DNA of 64,000 nucleotides from Agromyces badenianii (GCF_003070885.1 NZ_CP028913.1:1-64000), one strand, 5' to 3'. Positions 46,585 to 55,235 are shown, numbered from the stretch's first letter. The notes: a model not told the origin generated them from the sequence alone. Numbers and translations: made by a program.

Positions 46585-47586
46585 TCAGCCGGTCGCCTTC
46601 GTCGATTCGCGCACGATGAGCTCGGGCTGCAGCAGCACGTGCCGGCCCGGGCCGACGTTGCGCTCGAGCAGCAGACGCGTCGCCTCGATCGCGATGCGGT
46701 CGACCGGCTGGCGCACGGTGGTGAGCGGCGGCCACGAGATGCCCGAGTACGAGATGTCGTCGAAGCCGACGATGCTGAGGTCGTCGGGCAGTGCGATGCC
46801 CTTGCGATGCGCTTCGGCGAGAGCGGCCAGGGCGAGCAGGTCGTCACCGGCGCACAGAGCGGAGAAGGTCGACGCGCGGTTGATGATGCGCTCGGCCTGG
46901 TCGACGGCGTCTTCGATCGTGAAGCTGCTGAAGCCCTCGGTCACGACGGCGAGTCCGTGTTCGGCCATGCGGGCGCGCACGGCGGCGTGGCGGGCGCGGG
47001 CGCTCGAGAGCTCCTGGTCGCCCGCGAGCTGGGCGATGCGGGTGTGGCCGAGGGAGACGAGGTGGTCGACCATCATCTCGCCGCCGCGCCGGTGGTCGCA
47101 GCTGACGAAGTCGCCCGTCCAGCCGTAGACCTCGCGATCGACGACCACGGTCGGCACGGCGTCGGCGAGCGTGTTGAGCCGGGCGAGCTTCGTGCCCGCG
47201 GTGGGAATCAGCAGGAGTCCGTCGACGCGGCGATCCTCGAACGCGCGCAGGTAGTGCTCTTCGCGGCCGGCATCGTTGCCGCTGTCGCCGATCAGGAGCG
47301 AGAGGCACTCTTCGGCGACCGCGCGCTCGACGCCCCGCACGAGTTCGGTGAGGAACAGGTCGGTGACGTCGGGCACGATGATGCCGATCATGCCCGAGCG
47401 CTTGCTCGCGAGCGAGCGGGCCACGAGGTTCGGTTCGTAGCCGAGCTCGTCGGCGATGCGACGCACCTTGGCCCGCGTATCGGCATTGACCCGGCGCACG
47501 CCCGTCAGCGCATTGGAGGCCGTGGAGACCGACACGCCTGCAGCCTTCGCCACGTCGACGATCGTCGGTCGCTGCGACTTCGCCAT
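46585..47586 (-). CDS. LacI family transcriptional repressor
   Basis: The 333-residue repressor has an N-terminal LacI helix-turn-helix with hinge (TIVDVAKAAGVSVSTASNALTG, then VRRVNADTRAKVRRIADELGY) and a periplasmic-binding-like effector domain with IGIIVPDVTDLFLTEL and IVGFDDISYS near the end. The recognition helix AGVSVSTAS is classical. ATG at 47586 is preferred because GGAGG lies 5-9 bases upstream. Its likely operators (39162, 46499, 47659) surround it, so the effector is probably a sugar or nucleoside derived from the imported compound. Confidence 0.93.
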   Translation of the reverse strand: MAKSQRPTIVDVAKAAGVSVSTASNALTGVRRVNADTRAKVRRIADELGYEPNLVARSLASKRSGMIGIIVPDVTDLFLTELVRGVERAVAEECLSLLIGDSGNDAGREEHYLRAFEDRRVDGLLLIPTAGTKLARLNTLADAVPTVVVDREVYGWTGDFVSCDHRRGGEMMVDHLVSLGHTRIAQLAGDQELSSARARHAAVRARMAEHGLAVVTEGFSSFTIEDAVDQAERIINRASTFSALCAGDDLLALAALAEAHRKGIALPDDLSIVGFDDISYSGISWPPLTTVRQPVDRIAIEATRLLLERNVGPGRHVLLQPELIVRESTKATG

Positions 47587-47658
47587 CAACCCTCCAGCGC
47601 CCGTTGAGGAGTCATTCCGTAACCGACCCTAGACCAACGGCCGCTCCGGGCGTATGGT

Positions 47659-47676
47659 TGCAAAAACGTTTTAGGA
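47659..47676. promoter_or_regulatory. LacI-type operator before the oxidoreductase operon
   Basis: TGCAAAAACGTTTTAGGA contains AAAACGTTTT (47663-47672) within an imperfect palindrome centred at 47667/47668. The right half overlaps the AGGAG ribosome binding site (47673-47677) of the following gene, so a bound repressor would cover the transcription start region. Confidence 0.85.
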
Positions 47677-47681
47677 GCAGC

Positions 47682-48734
47682 GTGGACCTGAAATTCGGAT
47701 TCAGCATGAACCCCAGCGACCTCAGCGAGGTGCGCGACGTCGGTCGCGCCGCCGAGCGCGCCGGGTACGACCGTGTCGGAGTGTGGGACTCGCCCGCGCT
47801 CTTCCATGACCCCTGGGTCACCCTCGCCTCGCTCGCCGAGCACACCGAGCGGATCCGCATCGGCACGTGGGTCACCAACCCGCTCACGCGCCATCCGGTC
47901 GTGACGGCGAGTGCCGCGGCCGCGCTCGACGAGCTCGCGCCCGGCCGAGTCGTGCTCGGCATCGGCACCGGCGACAGCGGCGTGTACAACCTCGCGCGCA
48001 CGGCGGCCCCGCTCGAGGCGCTGCGGGAGTACGTCGAGGCGGTGCGGAGCCTGCTCACCGACGGCGTCGCCACGTGGCAGGGCGGCACACTCCGCATGCG
48101 CCCGGCGGCCAACCCGGTTCCGATCTGGGTCTCGGCGCACGGCGCACGATCCATCCGCATGGCGGGGCGCATCGGCGACGGGGTCATCTTCGGCCTCGGC
48201 GTCAGCCCCGAGGTGGTCACCGAGTGCCGAGCCATGCTCGCACGCGGCGCCGACGAGGCCGGACGCGATGCCGCAGAGCTCGAGCAGTGGTACACCGCGC
48301 CGTGGTACGTCGACACGGATCGCGTGAAGGCCCGCGAGGGCGCCCTGTGGCACGTCGCGAGCCTCGCCCACCACATCGCCCGCAGCGGCGTCGTCGGCAA
48401 GTTCATCCCCGAGCAGATGGTCGAGGGCGTGCTCGAACTCGGCAACGCCTACGACCTCATGTCGCACGGCGACCCCTCCGAGTCGCTGCGCGCCGAGTAC
48501 CGGGCGCTCGCCCGCTCGTCGGGCGTCGCCGACTACCTCATCGACCGGTTCACCATCTCGGGCACCCCCGAGGAATGCGCCGGCCGAGTGCTCGCCGCCG
48601 CCGAAGCCGGCGCCGAGCGCCACGACTGCGCGAACGACTCACCCCCCGGCTCGCTCGGCGACCGGCCCGACGCCTGGGCCAACGCCGTCATGCCGCTGCT
48701 CACCCCCCACATCGAGAGGACCCTCCATGCTTGA
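47682..48734 (+). CDS. Luciferase-like (LLM) flavin/F420-dependent oxidoreductase
   Basis: The 350-residue protein has the bacterial-luciferase TIM barrel: FGFSMNPSDLSEVRDVGRAAERAGYD (about 4-29), IGTWVTNPLTRHPVVTASAAAALDE (about 62-86) and GIGTGDS. This wording resembles methylene-H4MPT-reductase-like, F420-dependent members more than FMN monooxygenases; the cofactor cannot be proven from sequence. GTG at 47682 has AGGAG 4 bases upstream. It is the first gene of a five-gene operon, overlapping the amidohydrolase by 8 bases. Confidence 0.87.
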   Translation: MDLKFGFSMNPSDLSEVRDVGRAAERAGYDRVGVWDSPALFHDPWVTLASLAEHTERIRIGTWVTNPLTRHPVVTASAAAALDELAPGRVVLGIGTGDSGVYNLARTAAPLEALREYVEAVRSLLTDGVATWQGGTLRMRPAANPVPIWVSAHGARSIRMAGRIGDGVIFGLGVSPEVVTECRAMLARGADEAGRDAAELEQWYTAPWYVDTDRVKAREGALWHVASLAHHIARSGVVGKFIPEQMVEGVLELGNAYDLMSHGDPSESLRAEYRALARSSGVADYLIDRFTISGTPEECAGRVLAAAEAGAERHDCANDSPPGSLGDRPDAWANAVMPLLTPHIERTLHA

Positions 48735-50166
48735 CCTCGCCATCCGCAACGGCCATGCCGTCACCCCCGAGACCGAAGGGCCGATCGACATCGGCGTGCG
48801 CGACGGCCGGATCGTCGAGCTCGCCGCCGCGGGCACCCTCGGCCCCGCCCGCACCGACATCGACGCCACCGGCCTGCTCGTGCTGCCCGGCGGGGTCGAG
48901 GCGCACGCCCACATCCTCGAACCCGCCCACCGTGGCTGGACCAAGGGCGAGGAGGTGTGGCTGCAGGGTCCCGAGGGCGCCAGCCGCGCCGCGGCCTTCG
49001 GCGGCACCACGACCGTCGCCTCCTTCGCCTTCCTCGGCGTGCACGACCTGAACAGCGACGACCCCGTCGAAGCCGTGGCCCGCCGCCGCGAGCTCTTCGA
49101 GGGCAAGTCCTACGTCGACTTCACCTTCCACCCCGGCATCGTCGGCAATCCGTCGGCGAAGCTGCTCGAGAACGTCGGGCGCGCCGTCGAGGCCGGCATC
49201 CCCACCTTCAAGGCCTTCACCACCTGCGTGACCACCGCGCAGGAAGGCGTGAAGATGGACGACGGGCCGCTGCTCGAACTCATGGAGGTGCTGAGCGCCT
49301 CGGGCGGCATGCTGCTCGTGCACGCCGAGTCCGACGAGCTGGTGACCCACATGGAGGCCAAGCTCAAGCACGACCACCACGACGAGTGGTACAACCTCCA
49401 CCTCGTGCACTCCTCGCTCTCGGAGGAGCTCGCCTTCCACAAGGTCTGCCGCCTCGCCCGCGAGCACGGCACGGCCGTCTACTTCGTGCACGTCACCGGC
49501 GAGAGCGGCGCGCAGGTCATCGCCGCCGCTCGTGCGGGCGGCCAGCCGATCTACGGCGAGGTGCTGCACAACTACCTCTGCTTCACGGCCGAGGACTACA
49601 AGCAGCCAGACGGGGGCAAAATCCAGACCTACCCCGCGCTCAAAGAGGACCGCGACCGCGACGCGCTCTGGAACGGCCTGATCGACGGATCGCTGACGAC
49701 CGTCGCGACCGACGAGTACACCACCGACTACGCCACGAAGGTGGGCGGCAAGACGATCGAGACCGCCTGCGGCGGGCACGCGGGCATCGAGACGCGCGGC
49801 ATCATCACCTACACCGAGGGGGTCGCGACCGGGCGCATGTCGTTGCGGCAGTTCGTCGACGTCTTCTCGACGAGGCCGGCGAAGGTGCTCGGCTTGTACC
49901 CGAGGAAGGGTGCGATCGCGATCGGCTCCGACGCCGACTTCGCGATCTGGGACCCGTCGGTCGAGCGCACGATCACGATCGACGACCTGCACCACGACGG
50001 CGACTACAGCATCTGGGAGGGCTGGGACGCCCGCGGATGGCCGCTCACCACGATCGTGCGCGGCGAGGTCGTCGTCGACCGCGGTCAGCTCGCCGGCTCG
50101 CCCGAGCACGGTGAATGGCTGACCCGGAGGCTGACAGCCGAGGTCCTCCAGGGCCCCGGTGCCTGA
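48727..50166 (+). CDS. Dihydropyrimidinase/D-hydantoinase-like amidohydrolase
   Basis: These enzymes open cyclic amides such as dihydrouracil and hydantoin with a two-metal site. The 479-residue protein has all metal ligands: His60 and His62 in VEAHAHIL, the carbamylated lysine Lys162 in TFKAF, His199 in LVHAE, His255 in FVHVTGESG, and Asp329 in ATDEYTTDY. The last motif differs from the SDHCPF of typical family members, which suggests a different substrate. ATG at 48727 overlaps the previous stop. Confidence 0.9.
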   Translation: MLDLAIRNGHAVTPETEGPIDIGVRDGRIVELAAAGTLGPARTDIDATGLLVLPGGVEAHAHILEPAHRGWTKGEEVWLQGPEGASRAAAFGGTTTVASFAFLGVHDLNSDDPVEAVARRRELFEGKSYVDFTFHPGIVGNPSAKLLENVGRAVEAGIPTFKAFTTCVTTAQEGVKMDDGPLLELMEVLSASGGMLLVHAESDELVTHMEAKLKHDHHDEWYNLHLVHSSLSEELAFHKVCRLAREHGTAVYFVHVTGESGAQVIAAARAGGQPIYGEVLHNYLCFTAEDYKQPDGGKIQTYPALKEDRDRDALWNGLIDGSLTTVATDEYTTDYATKVGGKTIETACGGHAGIETRGIITYTEGVATGRMSLRQFVDVFSTRPAKVLGLYPRKGAIAIGSDADFAIWDPSVERTITIDDLHHDGDYSIWEGWDARGWPLTTIVRGEVVVDRGQLAGSPEHGEWLTRRLTAEVLQGPGA

Positions 50167-50194
50167 ACCGATCACGACACGAGAGAGACGAACC

Positions 50195-51208
50195 ATGAAA
50201 GCAGTGGTCTACAGCGCCCCGACCGAGTTCGAGGTGACCGACATCCCCGACCCCGTTCCCGGACCCGGGGAGATCCGCTTCCGCGTGGAGCTGGCCGGAG
50301 TCTGCGGCACCGACCTGCACGTGCACGACGGCACCTTCTTCGCCGAGTTCCCGCTCACCCCGGGGCACGAGCCCGTCGGTATCGTCGATGCGATCGGCGA
50401 AGGGGTCGAGGGCTTCGAGATCGGCCAGCGCATCGTCGCGACCGGCGTCGGCGGCTGCGGTGAGTGCGAGAACTGCCGGCGCGGCAAACGCCTGCTGTGC
50501 ACCTCGCTCACCGCGCTCGGCGTCACCGGGCCGGGCGGATTCGCCGAGTACATGATCGCCCCGGCGCGCTGGTGCTTCGATGCCTCCGACCTCGACCCCG
50601 AACAGGCCGTGCTCGCCGAACCGACGGCGTGCGCGATCCACGGCGTCGAACGGCTCGCGCCGCGGCCCGGTTCGAGCGCCCTCGTGATCGGCGCCGGCCC
50701 GACCGGGCTGATCCTCGCCCAGCTCCTCGCGCACGGCAACGCGGCGACCGTCACCGTGGCCGCGCCGTCGGCGCACAAGCTCGAGCTCGCGGCCAGGTTC
50801 GGCGCCGACGAGGTCGTGCGCATCGGCCGCGACGGCTCGGGCTACGACGAGCTGCGCAGGATCGCCCCGAACGGCTTCGACATCGTCGTCGACGCGACCG
50901 GTGCGGCATCCGTCACCCAGCGTGCGCTCGGCCACGTGCGCGACGGGGGCACGCTGCTCGTCTACGGCGTCACCGACCCCTCGGACACGGTTGAGTTCAG
51001 CCCGTTCGACGTGTACCGCCGTGAGATCACGATCACCGGGTCGTTCGCCCAGATCGACTCCTTCCCGGCGGCGCTCGCGGCGCTGCGCTCGGGCCGGGTG
51101 GCGACCGAAGGCCTGATCAGCCACGTCTTCGCCATCGAGGACTTCGAGCAGGCGCTCTCGACGCTGCGCTCCGACCCGACGGCGCACAAGGTGGTGATCC
51201 GTCCGTGA
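50195..51208 (+). CDS. Zinc-dependent medium-chain alcohol/polyol dehydrogenase
   Basis: The 337-residue MDR protein has the catalytic zinc ligands Cys37 (GVCGTD) and His58-Glu59 (GHE), the four structural cysteines in CGECENCRRGKRLLC (about 90-104), and the Rossmann motif VIGAGPTG (about 167-174). The pattern fits sorbitol/threonine-dehydrogenase-like enzymes acting on polyols or sugars. GAGAGAGACG upstream of ATG 50195 serves as a ribosome binding site. Its stop overlaps the kinase start. Confidence 0.9.
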   Translation: MKAVVYSAPTEFEVTDIPDPVPGPGEIRFRVELAGVCGTDLHVHDGTFFAEFPLTPGHEPVGIVDAIGEGVEGFEIGQRIVATGVGGCGECENCRRGKRLLCTSLTALGVTGPGGFAEYMIAPARWCFDASDLDPEQAVLAEPTACAIHGVERLAPRPGSSALVIGAGPTGLILAQLLAHGNAATVTVAAPSAHKLELAARFGADEVVRIGRDGSGYDELRRIAPNGFDIVVDATGAASVTQRALGHVRDGGTLLVYGVTDPSDTVEFSPFDVYRREITITGSFAQIDSFPAALAALRSGRVATEGLISHVFAIEDFEQALSTLRSDPTAHKVVIRP

Positions 51209-52194
51209 GTGACGGGCCGCACCTCGTCGTGGCCGGGAGCTACGGCTGGAGCACGCGGTACGTGCTCGCCGCCGCGCCCGGCCCCGGCGAGACCCTGCTC
51301 GCCGACGAGGTGCAGTTCGAGCACGGCGGAAAGGGGTCGAACCAGGCCGTCGCGGCGGCTCGGCTCGGGGCATCCGTCGACTTCGTGACGGCCGTGGGCC
51401 ACGACCACCCGGGTGAAGCGGCCATCGCGCTCTGGCAGGGCGAGGGCGTGCGGGCCGATCCGGTGCGGCCCGCGGGCCTGCCCACGATGACCGGCACGAT
51501 ACTCGTCGAGCGCGACGGCGAGAACCGCATCGTGGTGGCGCTCGGCGCCATGCTCGCGCTCGGCGCCACCGACGCGCACCTCGTCGGTCGGCTGGTCACC
51601 GCGGACTCCACCGTGGTCGTGCAGAACGAGGCGCCCTACGCCTTCACCCGCGCCGTGCTCGAACGCGCCGCCGCGGCGGGTGCGCGCACCGTCTACAACC
51701 CGGCACCGGTCAGCGCCGCGCTCGACCACCGCGACCCCGTGTGGCAGGCCGTCGACGTGCTCGTGCCCAATCAGCACGAGGCGCGTTCACTGCTCGGCGA
51801 TTCCGACCTCGCACCGGATGCCTCGGCTGAGGAGCTCGCCCGCGAGCTCGCCGAGCGCACCGGATGCCGCGTAGTGCTCACCCTCGGAGCTGAGGGAGCG
51901 GTCTTCGTGGCGGGCGGGGCGGTCGAACGCGTGCCCGCCGTGCCGGCGACGGCCGTCGACACGACGGGCGCCGGCGACTGCTTCACCGCGGCGCTCTCCG
52001 TCGCGCTCGCCGAGGGCGCCGTCATGCGCGATGCGGTGCGGTTCGCGTGCCTCGCCGCGTCGCGAGCCGTGCAGCAGCCCGGCGTGATCGACGGGCTGCC
52101 CCGCCGTGCCGAGCTGGCCGAGGAAGTCGTGGGGCACCAGCGCGAGTGGATCACGGAGTTCGGTCGCAGCGTCATCCCGCGGTTGCGACGTTGA
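51205..52194 (+). CDS. Ribokinase-type PfkB kinase
   Basis: Ribokinase phosphorylates D-ribose at C5. The 329-residue protein has GGKGSNQAVAAARLGA (about 46-61), a hallmark of ribokinase, LVPNQHEARSLLG, and the ATP/catalytic motif TTGAGDCF with the base Asp (about 258). GTG at 51205 overlaps the dehydrogenase stop. RbsD in the opposite unit gives matching chemistry: furanose supply then phosphorylation. Deoxyribose or another pentose remains possible. Confidence 0.88.
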   Translation: MSDGPHLVVAGSYGWSTRYVLAAAPGPGETLLADEVQFEHGGKGSNQAVAAARLGASVDFVTAVGHDHPGEAAIALWQGEGVRADPVRPAGLPTMTGTILVERDGENRIVVALGAMLALGATDAHLVGRLVTADSTVVVQNEAPYAFTRAVLERAAAAGARTVYNPAPVSAALDHRDPVWQAVDVLVPNQHEARSLLGDSDLAPDASAEELARELAERTGCRVVLTLGAEGAVFVAGGAVERVPAVPATAVDTTGAGDCFTAALSVALAEGAVMRDAVRFACLAASRAVQQPGVIDGLPRRAELAEEVVGHQREWITEFGRSVIPRLRR

Positions 52195-52904
52195 GCGGCG
52201 CATCAGCGCGCGCCTGGACCGTCATCGTGCCGCTCTTCGGGCCGGAACCCGAGCAGCGACCCGCCTGGCAGTCGCCGGCACTCGTCTCGGCGATCGCGCT
52301 CGACACGATCGAGGCGGTCGCGTCGGCCGCATCGGTGGGCCGCATCGTGCTCGTGACGGATGCCGCGGCGCACCGCCGGCTCGGAACGCTGAGTGAGCAC
52401 GCGGCAGCCGTGAGCCAGGTGCTCCTGACCACGCCGCTCGCACGCAGCGGCGCGATCGAGCTCGCGCGCCGACACATCCATCGCACCTGGGGGTCATGCT
52501 CGGTGGCGGTCATGCCCGCCGCCGTGCCGTTCCTGCGGCCGGCGGAGCTCGACGCGGCGCTCGCCGAGGCGGCGCGCTACCCGCGTGCCGTGCTGGCGGC
52601 GGCCGACGAGCGCGGGCCGGCGCTGCTCACCGCGAGGGAGCACAGCCTGCTGCCGAACGGCGAGCCCGACTCCTACCGCGGCCACCTCGCGCTCGGCTTC
52701 ACCGAACTCACGCGCGCGGGCAGCCGCTCGCTGCAACGTGACGTGGGCACGCTCGACCGACTCGCCGCGGCGGTGGCGGCGGAGGCGGCGGAACTCGCGG
52801 ATGAGCCCGGGGGAGTCGCGCCCGCTCCGCGCACCAGGGCGGTGCTCCGAACGCTCGCGAGCGCCGGAGTGGCACCGATGAGCGGGTGGCGCGCGCTCGG
52901 CTGA
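52191..52904 (+). CDS. CofC-like nucleotidyltransferase family protein
   Basis: The 237-residue protein aligns in outline with 2-phospho-L-lactate guanylyltransferase (CofC/FbiD), which makes the F420 side chain: WTVIVPL at the start, IALDTIEAVASAASVGRIVLVTD, VAVMPAAVPFLRPAELDAAL, LLTA and LQRDVGTLDRLAAAV. Key family residues (the early K/R stretch and the GTGTT part) are missing, so the activity may be lost or changed. TTG at 52191 overlaps the ribokinase stop. Its presence beside an F420-type oxidoreductase is suggestive. Confidence 0.65.
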   Translation: MSGASARAWTVIVPLFGPEPEQRPAWQSPALVSAIALDTIEAVASAASVGRIVLVTDAAAHRRLGTLSEHAAAVSQVLLTTPLARSGAIELARRHIHRTWGSCSVAVMPAAVPFLRPAELDAALAEAARYPRAVLAAADERGPALLTAREHSLLPNGEPDSYRGHLALGFTELTRAGSRSLQRDVGTLDRLAAAVAAEAAELADEPGGVAPAPRTRAVLRTLASAGVAPMSGWRALG

Positions 52905-52936
52905 GGTGCGCCCGCGGCGCGGCGCGTCGCCGGGCG

Positions 52937-53833
52937 TCAGGCCGGCTGGGCCGGGCCGTCCAGCACCCGGTCGAGCACCGGGTGCAGGTGCCGGGTCGTC
53001 AGCACCGTTGCCGCGTGCCGCGCCCCGGCGCCGAGCGCGTCGACGAGCGAGGCGCCGGCCAGGTGCGCGTCGAGCACGCCGGCCATGAACGCGTCGCCGG
53101 CCCCGTTGGTGTCGAGCACGTCGACGGGAACGGAGGCGACCTCGGTCAGCCGCAGCCGGCGGTCGGGGTCGGCGTCGCGATCGATCGCGATCGCGCCCCG
53201 CGCACCGAGGGTGCAGACGACGACGGATGCCCCGCCCCGCACGCACTCCTCCATGAACGGCTTGGGGTCTGCGCCGATGCGGTCGGCGTTCATGAAGATC
53301 CAGTCGGCCGCCTCGATGAACGGCCGGTGGAACTCGGCGCTGCCGTCGTAGTCGTGGATGTCGGTCCAGATCGGCGACCCGGCCCTGCGCGCCGCGTCGA
53401 TGAGCCCGCGGGAACGCTCCGAGAGGTCGAGCACGATCGCCGGGGCATCCGCCATCGCCTGCGCCAGGTCGGCCGACGGCGGCGTGCCTGGGTCGGCGGG
53501 CGCGCTGAGGTAGAGCGAGACCCGCTCGCCCTGCCGCGTCATGAGGTTCAGATGGCTCTCGGTGCGCGCGGCCGGCAGGCTCGCGAGCCCGACACCGGAT
53601 GCCTCGAGCGCGCCTCGCACGCGGCGCCCCTCGTCATCACCGGCGATGAGCGTGTGCAGCAGCACGGGCCGGCCGAGGCTCGCGAGACCGAGCGCCTTGC
53701 CGGCCGAGGTGCCGCCGACGGTCTCGTAATCGTCGAGCGCGAACTGCATGTGCGGCACGGGCTCGGGCAGGTGCTCGAGGTAGACGATGCGATTCCAGGC
53801 CGCCGGGCCCGAGATGACGATGGGTGCGCTCAT
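52937..53833 (-). CDS. PfkB family carbohydrate kinase
   Basis: The 298-residue protein shows PfkB features: VGGTSAGKALGLASLG (about 40-55) in place of the usual GG-N-A, IGADPKPFM, CTLGARGAIAI, and NGAGDAFMAGVLDAHLAG (about 244-261) with the catalytic Asp. The specificity is unknown. It is convergent to the CofC-like gene, so it belongs to a separate transcript, but is next to the catabolic block; a second sugar kinase there suggests two phosphorylated sugar or nucleoside intermediates. Confidence 0.85.
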   Translation of the reverse strand: MSAPIVISGPAAWNRIVYLEHLPEPVPHMQFALDDYETVGGTSAGKALGLASLGRPVLLHTLIAGDDEGRRVRGALEASGVGLASLPAARTESHLNLMTRQGERVSLYLSAPADPGTPPSADLAQAMADAPAIVLDLSERSRGLIDAARRAGSPIWTDIHDYDGSAEFHRPFIEAADWIFMNADRIGADPKPFMEECVRGGASVVVCTLGARGAIAIDRDADPDRRLRLTEVASVPVDVLDTNGAGDAFMAGVLDAHLAGASLVDALGAGARHAATVLTTRHLHPVLDRVLDGPAQPA

Positions 53834-53902
53834 GGTGGTGTCAGCGTAGGCAGACCACGCCGTGATTCGGCACCCATCGATCGGCTTCGAGCACTCAGCG
53901 AC

Positions 53903-54127
53903 CTACCGGCTGAAGAGCTGGGGGAGGAGAATGACCGCGAGTACCACCACAGGAATGAGCGCGATGACGGCAAGCGCGCGATTGATGCGCTGGCGACTGA
54001 CCGTGCCTTTTCTGAACGATGATGACGAGATGTGGTCCAGGTTCGGAAAGAGGGCCTGATACGGCGGCTCCTTCTCAGGGGCAACGTCGGGTTCGCGTTG
54101 GGGCGGGTCGTCATTGAGGTTCCCCAT
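53903..54127 (-). CDS. Small single-pass membrane protein
   Basis: The 74-residue protein has a polar, Pro/Glu-rich N-terminal half, a short basic stretch (RKGTVSRQRINRA) and one C-terminal membrane helix (about 51-70) ending at the C-terminus. No family is recognised. The ATG at 54127 follows a weak GGGGAA site. It lies 69 bases after the start of the divergent-side PfkB gene on the same strand and could be its upstream neighbour. Confidence 0.6.
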   Translation of the reverse strand: MGNLNDDPPQREPDVAPEKEPPYQALFPNLDHISSSSFRKGTVSRQRINRALAVIALIPVVVLAVILLPQLFSR

Positions 54128-54281
54128 TTTCTGATCGTACGCAGCGCCCGGCAGTGACGCGAGGCGCGATCGTCTCGCGCTGCCCGCGCCATCAATCGAT
54201 CCTTCAAGGCGACGAGGAATATCTGCAGATCCGGTTCGGTGGCCGCTGTGCTGACGGATGTCGTCTGCTTACACTGTCGCA

Positions 54282-54692
54282 GTGAGCCAAACGCTGGACG
54301 AGGGGCCGTTCTTCCACGGCACGAAAGCCCATCTCCGAGACGGTGATTTCCTGACGGCCGGCTTCCGGTCGAACTATCGTCCCGAAGTCGTGATGAATCA
54401 CATCTATTTCACCGCTCTCCTCGACGGTGCCGGACTCGCTGCGGAACTCGCGGCCGGTGACGGTGCCCCGCGCGTCTACGCCGTCGAGCCGACCGGGCCG
54501 TTCGAGGACGACCCGAACGTGACCGACAAGAGGTTCCCCGGCAACCCCACCCGCTCGTACCGCAGCAGTGCCCCGCTCAAGGTCGTTGGCGAGATCACCG
54601 ATTGGACGCGTCAGACTCCCGAGGCGCTGCAGGCGTGGAGAGAACGGCTGGCAGCGCTCCGCGCCGACGAGCGAGGCGAGATCATCAACTAA
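54282..54692 (+). CDS. arr: NAD(+)-rifampin ADP-ribosyltransferase
   Basis: Arr inactivates rifamycins by ADP-ribosylation. The 136-residue protein has the family core: GPFFHGTKA (about 7-15), LTAGFRSNYRPEVVMNHIYFTALLDG, and VEPTGPFEDDPNVTDKRFPGNPTRSYRS, almost word for word as in known Arr proteins. GTG at 54282 lies 6 bases after TACACT (54270-54275), so the message is probably leaderless; ATG 54258 is an alternative. The gene stands alone without mobile elements next to it, as with the chromosomal arr genes of many actinobacteria. Confidence 0.93.
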   Translation: MSQTLDEGPFFHGTKAHLRDGDFLTAGFRSNYRPEVVMNHIYFTALLDGAGLAAELAAGDGAPRVYAVEPTGPFEDDPNVTDKRFPGNPTRSYRSSAPLKVVGEITDWTRQTPEALQAWRERLAALRADERGEIIN

Positions 54693-55235
54693 CAGGCAGT
54701 ACTCCATTGAGGCGAGAATCCGTCCCGCGCTGCATATGGGTATCGATGGCGAGCACCTCATCGTCTGCCCTTCGGGGAAGGAACGTCGACCGGGGCGATT
54801 GCGTGACTAAGCGGGCTGTTTGACGGTCAGAAACGAAGGCGGTCTCAATGGGCCAGTGCATTACTCGGGTCGCGTCGATCGTAGCGACGAGCGACTCAAC
54901 CGACTACTCGCCGGGCGCGCCAATTGGTAGCACTGGAGCACGCACACCATGACGTCCGGCGTCGGGGCTCGTTTGTTGCATGGAACGCCGTTGCGTGCCA
55001 AGGAACCGCTCGGCAACGTCTGGCAACGACGGCTAGGGGCCAGGTGACTTCTCGGCGTTGTGGAGGATGACCTCAGTCCCGGGGTTGGTCATTGTTTAGC
55101 AGTTGAGGCCCACGATATTGGTCGCGCTCGCAATCCGTGGTGCTGACGCTCGACGTATGTGTGCTTTCGGCCGATCCGTCGATCCACAGGATCGAAACAC
55201 GGGATACATGCAGCCAATGCGGGTTGGCTGAGCGA
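54693..55235. other. 543-base region without a supported gene
   Basis: No frame here has recognisable sequence or a good ribosome binding site. Base composition is less GC-biased than in neighbouring genes, and codon bias is absent. Positions about 54872-54912 (GTCGCGTCGATCG...GACTACTCG) resemble a decayed copy of the REP-like element. The region may be the remains of lost genes. Confidence 0.45.
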
